A program made the position numbers and the translations under genes. Below are positions 60,060 through 64,000 of a stretch of 64,000 nucleotides of DNA, piece after piece. A model generated the notes under the pieces. That model was not told the DNA's origin, did not search any database, and saw nothing but the letters and a program-made list of their open reading frames with translations. The stretch covers positions 372,001 through 436,000 of the forward strand of contig NZ_JAVDYC010000001.1 of assembly GCF_031458255.1 (NCBI RefSeq), in the 5' to 3' direction. The stretch is from Catenuloplanes niger (GTDB lineage Bacteria; Actinomycetota; Actinomycetes; Mycobacteriales; Micromonosporaceae). How positions within the stretch are numbered: position 1 is the stretch's first letter; the number at the start of each line of letters is the position of its first letter.

Positions 60060-61310
60060 ATGAGAAGGATGCGAAGGCCGGCGCTGGTCGCGGCCGTGAT
60101 CGCGCTGGCCACCGCGGCGACCGGGACGACGGTGGCGACCGCGCAGGCCGCGGCGACCGGGTGCCGGGTGGCCTACTCGGTGCCGAGTCAGTGGAACGGC
60201 GGGTTCAGCGGCACGGTCGCGGTGACGAACCTGGGCGACCCGGTCGACGGGTGGCGGCTGACGTTCTCGTTCCCGGGCGCCCAGCAGATCACCCAGTTGT
60301 GGAACGGGTCGTACACGCAATCGGGCAGCGCGGTCACGGTCACCAACGCGGCCTGGAACGGCGGGATCGCCACGAACGCGACCGCGTCGTTCGGCTTCAA
60401 CGGCACGGTCACCGGCGCCAACCCGGCACCGGCCACGTTCGCGCTGAACGGCGTTGCCTGCACCGGCAGCGCGGCACCGACGACGCCGGGCCCGAACCCG
60501 ACGACGCAGACCCCGGCCCCGCGCCCGACCACGCCGGGGCCGAGCACCCCGGGACCGAGCACGCCGGCGCCGAGCACCTGGAACCCGCCGGCCAACCTCA
60601 GCTCCGCACTGGACGCGGTCTGGCGGCATCAGGAGGAGACCTACGGCAACCTGTACGGGTTCCGCAACTACATCTGGGACCAGCTGATCGCGGCGCAGGG
60701 CAGCATCAACTACTGCGTGCGCTGGGACTCGTCCGCCCCCGTGTCCGCCGCGCTGCGCGACCAGATCGAGGTCAAGCTCGGCCAGCAGTTCAACAAGTGG
60801 ATCGCGGCGATGGCCGGGTTCGACGGCTTCCCGTACACGTACGTGCCGGTCAACGTGGTCGGCTGGGCCGTCCGGGACCGCAACACGCTGCAGTGGACGG
60901 ACAACTCGGTCGACATCTACGTGAACAACATCCGGGAGAACGCGCCGCAGTGCGCGGAGCCGTGCGGCCGCTTCTTCAACCAGAACGGCCAGTACCCCAA
61001 CTGCCCCGGTGGGTACGCGCACCACTACGACATGTCGCTCTGGTTGACCGCCGGCATGGGCGGTGGCGCGGGCGGCGACTGGGGCCAGCGGATGGGCAGC
61101 GAGTACTTCGTGAACTCACTGAACCAGGAGAACCAGCACATCCTGCTGCACGAGATCGGGCACGGCCTCGGCCTGGACGACTTCTACGACTGGGACCCGG
61201 GCGTCGGCGGCTTCCTGATGAAGGCGGGCAGCGCCACGCAGATCACCGAGTTCGACCGGTGGATGGCGCGCGACTGGTGGCGTCACCTGAAGAGCCGGTA
61301 CGGGCTATGA
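60060..61310 (+). CDS. Secreted CBM2 metallopeptidase-like protein
   Basis: A 416-residue exported protein: signal peptide (to about residue 28), a CBM2 cellulose-binding domain ([21 protein letters not shown] ... NGVACTG, about 30-135), a Pro/Thr linker (about 137-180), then a catalytic-like domain with [11 protein letters not shown] (HExxHxxGxxD) and LMKAG, a likely Met-turn. Asp as third zinc ligand is a feature of snapalysin-like M7 peptidases. The start ATG 60060 follows AAGGG. Controlled by an adjacent LacI site. Confidence 0.82.
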   Translation: MRRMRRPALVAAVIALATAATGTTVATAQAAATGCRVAYSVPSQWNGGFSGTVAVTNLGDPVDGWRLTFSFPGAQQITQLWNGSYTQSGSAVTVTNAAWNGGIATNATASFGFNGTVTGANPAPATFALNGVACTGSAAPTTPGPNPTTQTPAPRPTTPGPSTPGPSTPAPSTWNPPANLSSALDAVWRHQEETYGNLYGFRNYIWDQLIAAQGSINYCVRWDSSAPVSAALRDQIEVKLGQQFNKWIAAMAGFDGFPYTYVPVNVVGWAVRDRNTLQWTDNSVDIYVNNIRENAPQCAEPCGRFFNQNGQYPNCPGGYAHHYDMSLWLTAGMGGGAGGDWGQRMGSEYFVNSLNQENQHILLHEIGHGLGLDDFYDWDPGVGGFLMKAGSATQITEFDRWMARDWWRHLKSRYGL

Positions 61311-62315
61311 CCGGCGTGCCACCCCGGTGGACTCGCGCACGATGAGCCGGGTCGGCATGCGCACCACCCCGGAGGACGGATTGCCGTCGAGCGCCGCGAA
61401 CAGTGCCTTGACCGCGGCCGCACCCAGCTGCTCCAGGTTGAGGTCGACCGTGGTCAACGGCGGGCGGCACTCGGCGGCGATCACCTCCCAGTTGTCGTAC
61501 CCGACGACGGCCACGTCGTCGGGTACGGCCCGGCCGAGGTCGCGCAGCGTCTCCGTGACGCCGTACGCGATCTGGTCGCTGCCGCAGAAGATCGCGTCCA
61601 CGTCCGGGTACGCGGAGAGCAGCATCGACGCGGCATGCCGGCCCCATCGCTGCGACCACTGGCCGAAGAGCGGGTCCCCCACCGGCTCGAGCCCGGAGGC
61701 GGCCATCTCCGCGGCGAACGCCGACGCGCGATCACGAGCGGCCCGGTAGGCATGGTCACCGGTGATGTGCGCGATCCGGCGGCGGCCGAGCGAGACCAGG
61801 TGGCGGGCCGCGAGCCGGGCGCCACCGGCGTCGTCCGCGACCAGCGACACGTCGTCCGGGTCGTCGGACTCGCAGTAGACGTAGACGACCGGCACCGGGA
61901 TGTCCCGGGTCAGCGACGGCCGGACCTCGTTGGCGTCGCCGAGGATGATGAACCCGTCGACCTGCCGGGCCAGCAGCGTGCGGATGTAGTGCCGGCGGCG
62001 GATCGCGTCGCCGCGCGCGTCGCAGAGCAGCACGCTCATCTGCTCGTCGCCGAGCGCGTTCTCCGCGCCGAGCAGCACCGGGATGGTGAACCGGGCCGCG
62101 GACAGCTCGTCGGTGAGCAGGCCGATCGTCCGCGTGTTGCCCGAGATGAGGCCGCGGGCCAGGATGTTCGGCGAGAACTTCAGCTCGTCCGCCGCGGCCT
62201 GCACGCGCTGCCGGGTGGCCGGGGCGACCTCACCGCGCGCGTTCAGCGCCTTGGAGGCGGTGGCGACGGAGACGCCGGCCAGCCGCGCCACGTCGGTCAG
62301 GGTGACGGCCTGCAT
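61305..62315 (-). CDS. LacI-family regulator
   Basis: A 336-residue LacI protein from ATG 62315 ([25 protein letters not shown]), which has GCGAGG 5 nt upstream; a longer start at 62342 would begin next to the operator. Hinge and sugar-binding domain follow ([38 protein letters not shown]). Its stop overlaps the CBM2 peptidase end. Sites with the same core stand before the peptidase, its own gene and GH127, so it is the likely regulator of all three. Confidence 0.9.
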   Translation of the reverse strand: MQAVTLTDVARLAGVSVATASKALNARGEVAPATRQRVQAAADELKFSPNILARGLISGNTRTIGLLTDELSAARFTIPVLLGAENALGDEQMSVLLCDARGDAIRRRHYIRTLLARQVDGFIILGDANEVRPSLTRDIPVPVVYVYCESDDPDDVSLVADDAGGARLAARHLVSLGRRRIAHITGDHAYRAARDRASAFAAEMAASGLEPVGDPLFGQWSQRWGRHAASMLLSAYPDVDAIFCGSDQIAYGVTETLRDLGRAVPDDVAVVGYDNWEVIAAECRPPLTTVDLNLEQLGAAAVKALFAALDGNPSSGVVRMPTRLIVRESTGVARRS

Positions 62316-62345
62316 CCGCTGCCTCGCCACGCGTACCCCCATGGT

Positions 62346-62358
62346 CGAAAAGCTTTCG
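62346..62358. promoter_or_regulatory. LacI-type operator at the lacI-type gene (site 2)
   Basis: CGAAAAGCTTTCG, 5+5 arms. It lies just downstream of a TATGCT -10 (62363-62368, minus strand), at the expected transcription start of the LacI gene, so it probably mediates autoregulation. Confidence 0.65.
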
Positions 62359-62417
62359 GATCAGCATAGCCGCCGGGTCGATCCGGACGGTTTCGGCAAT
62401 GGCGACGAAATAGACCG

Positions 62418-62463
62418 TTGACAGTGGAGTAACGACGGTGCCAGGATTCCGAAAAGGTTTTCG
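62418..62463 (+). promoter_or_regulatory. Promoter and LacI-type operator (site 3) of the GH127 gene
   Basis: TTGACA (62418-62423), an 18-bp spacer, CAGGAT (62442-62447), then CGAAAAGGTTTTCG (62450-62463) overlapping the transcription start. The GG centre differs from site 1. AGGGAG follows before the GTG start at 62482. Confidence 0.65.
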
Positions 62464-62481
62464 ACAGCGTAGGGAGCCGGT

Positions 62482-64000
62482 GTGACTGCAGTCGAACGCG
62501 GGCCCGTCGTGCCGTCCTCGGGCGCGTTCCGGCCGGTGTCGCCGGAGGCGGTGCGGTTGCGCGACGGCGGGTTCTGGGCGGACCGGCGTGCGGTCAACAC
62601 GTCCGGCGTCCTGCCGCACGCGCACGCCTGGCTGGACCGGATGGGCTGGATCCGCAACTTCCGGGAGCCCGAGCGGCACGTCGGCCGGGAGTTCACCGAC
62701 TCGGAGATCTACAAGCTGCTCGAGGCCTACTGCTGGGACGACGCGGACCACCTCGCCGAGATCGACGAGCTCACCGCGCTGGTGGCCCGGGCCCAGGAGA
62801 GGGATGGCTACGTCGGTACGGCGCACGGCCGCCCCGGCCAGCCGGCCCGCTGGTCCGACCCGCACTTCGGGCACGAGCTGTACTGCCTCGGTCACCTGAT
62901 CCAGGCCGGGGTGGCCGCCGCCCGTACCGGAAGATCCCCCGCTCTGGTCTCGGTCGCCCGCCGGGCGGCCGACCACGTGGCCGGCGCCGATCCCGCGATC
63001 TGCGGACATCCGGAGATCGAGACCGCGCTGGTCGAGCTGTACCGGGTGACCGGCGAGGCCCGTTACCTGGAGACCGCGGCCGCGTTCGTGAACCGGCGCG
63101 GGCACCGCACGCTGCCGGAGCACGAGTTCGGCTGGGCCTACTTCCTGGACGACACGCCGGTCCGGGAGGCGCACAGTCTGCGCGGGCACGCGGTCCGCGC
63201 GCTCTACCTGGCGGCCGGCGCGGTGGACGTGGCGGTGGAGACCGGCGACACGGAGCTGCTGGCGGCCGTCGTCCGGCAGTTCGACCACACGCTCGCGCGG
63301 CGCACCTACCTGACCGGCGGCATGGGGTCGCGGCACCAGGACGAGTCGTTCGGCGACGACTTCGTGCTGCCGCCGGACCGGGCCTACTCGGAGACCTGCG
63401 CGGGCGTCGCCACGGTGATGCTGGCGCACCGGCTGCTGCTGGCCACCGGCGACATGCGCTACGGCGACATCGTCGAGCGGGTGCTCTACAACGTGGTCGC
63501 CACCGCGATCGCGGACGACGGGCGCGCGTTCTTCTACGCGCACACGCTGCACCAGCGCACGCCGACCGAGTTCGTGCCGGCGGACCGCGCGCAGCTGCGC
63601 TTCGGTGGCGGGCCGCGCGCGCCGTTCTTCGAGGTCTCCTGCTGCCTGCCGAACGTGGCCCGGCTGCTCGCCAGCCTGCCCGGCTACCTGGTCACGTCCA
63701 CCGCGGAGGGCGTGCAGCTGCACCAGTACGCGGACATGGACGTGCGGGCCGGCGGGCTGGAGCTGGACGTGCGCACCCGATACCCGGACCACGGCGACAT
63801 CGTGATCACGGTGCGCCGCGCCGACCAGGGCGAGCGCGTGCTGAGCCTGCGCGTGCCGGGCTGGGCCGAGGGCGCCACGCTGGACGGGCGGCCGGTGGAG
63901 GCCGGGACCGCGGTCCGGATCCGGCGTGACTTCGCGGCCGGCGACACCGTCGTGCTGCGGTTGCCGCTCACGCCGCGCTGGACCTGGCCGGACCCGCGGA
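62482..64000 (+). CDS. GH127-type beta-L-arabinofuranosidase-like hydrolase (partial)
   Basis: The first 506 residues of a DUF1680/GH127 protein cut by the window end. Visible features: RLRDGGFWADRRAVN, the (alpha/alpha) barrel segment GWIRNFREPERHVGREFTDSEIYKLLEAY, HGHELYCLGHLIQAGVA-like block, GHAVRALYLAAGAVDVAVETGD, AYSETCAGVATVMLAHRLL and EVSCCLPNVARLLASLPGYL, in which the Glu of SETC and the CC pair fit the Zn/Cys catalytic site of GH127. It would release arabinofuranose from plant or mycobacterial-type polymers. Confidence 0.88.
   Translation, partial: MTAVERGPVVPSSGAFRPVSPEAVRLRDGGFWADRRAVNTSGVLPHAHAWLDRMGWIRNFREPERHVGREFTDSEIYKLLEAYCWDDADHLAEIDELTALVARAQERDGYVGTAHGRPGQPARWSDPHFGHELYCLGHLIQAGVAAARTGRSPALVSVARRAADHVAGADPAICGHPEIETALVELYRVTGEARYLETAAAFVNRRGHRTLPEHEFGWAYFLDDTPVREAHSLRGHAVRALYLAAGAVDVAVETGDTELLAAVVRQFDHTLARRTYLTGGMGSRHQDESFGDDFVLPPDRAYSETCAGVATVMLAHRLLLATGDMRYGDIVERVLYNVVATAIADDGRAFFYAHTLHQRTPTEFVPADRAQLRFGGGPRAPFFEVSCCLPNVARLLASLPGYLVTSTAEGVQLHQYADMDVRAGGLELDVRTRYPDHGDIVITVRRADQGERVLSLRVPGWAEGATLDGRPVEAGTAVRIRRDFAAGDTVVLRLPLTPRWTWPDPR

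Overview
The window comes from a high-GC actinobacterium, most likely a mycelial member of the Micromonosporaceae (Actinoplanes/Catenuloplanes-like). This rests on G+C near 74% with strong third-position GC, frequent GTG and TTG starts, many start codons placed directly behind a TANNNT -10 box, secreted lectin- and CBM-bearing enzymes, a LAL-type LuxR regulator with a TTA codon, XRE/NB-ARC regulators, and zinc-free ribosomal protein paralogues behind a Zur-like box. It looks chromosomal and accessory in character. I found no tRNA, rRNA, CRISPR array, prophage or intact insertion sequence.

Layout. 1-11 kb: a CopD/CtaG-type copper protein (cut by the window edge), two exported proteins (one with transglycosylase-like and ricin domains), an ArsR-MFS pair, a CPBP protease, an enoyl-CoA hydratase, a GNAT enzyme, a stand-alone FtsX-ectodomain lipoprotein and a secreted GH76 mannanase. 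11-23 kb: SDR/TetR divergon, a frameshifted DUF4132-like remnant, a homoserine dehydrogenase pair, an MFS-TetR drug-efflux unit with a clear operator, an FAD monooxygenase, a truncated SDR relic, a secreted phosphodiesterase, a methyltransferase and a coupled metallophosphoesterase-phosphopantetheinyl transferase pair. 23-28 kb: a flippase-like protein, a GT4 glycosyltransferase and a PIG-L deacetylase in one operon, then an SDR.

27.8-39.5 kb: partner-switching signalling parts (STAS, STAS-ATPase fusion, HATPase), an iron-chelate-type ABC importer coupled to a methyltransferase, TetR-UGT, and a GGDEF-EAL protein. 39.5-46.2 kb: a DUF1152 protein, the RtcB2-PrfH ribosome rescue/RNA repair pair, an MFS pump with a large operator, and a zinc-starvation cluster (MRF-like CobW protein divergent from rpmB-rpmG-rpsN across a Zur-like box). 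46.2-56.6 kb: two XRE/NB-ARC regulators and a LAL regulator around three tandem alpha/beta hydrolases, then AraC and TetR regulators. 56.6-64 kb: an aldo-keto reductase, a Dabb-domain protein, a PepSY membrane protein, and a LacI-controlled carbohydrate locus (CBM2 metallopeptidase and GH127) that shares one palindromic operator at three places.

The most unusual signals are in-frame minisatellites in three separate genes (33-, 9- and 27-bp units), a perfect 46-bp palindrome upstream of the LacI locus, the three-site LacI operator set, and an MRF-like protein with no P-loop facing Cys-free ribosomal proteins. All domain calls come from reading motifs; no database search was run.
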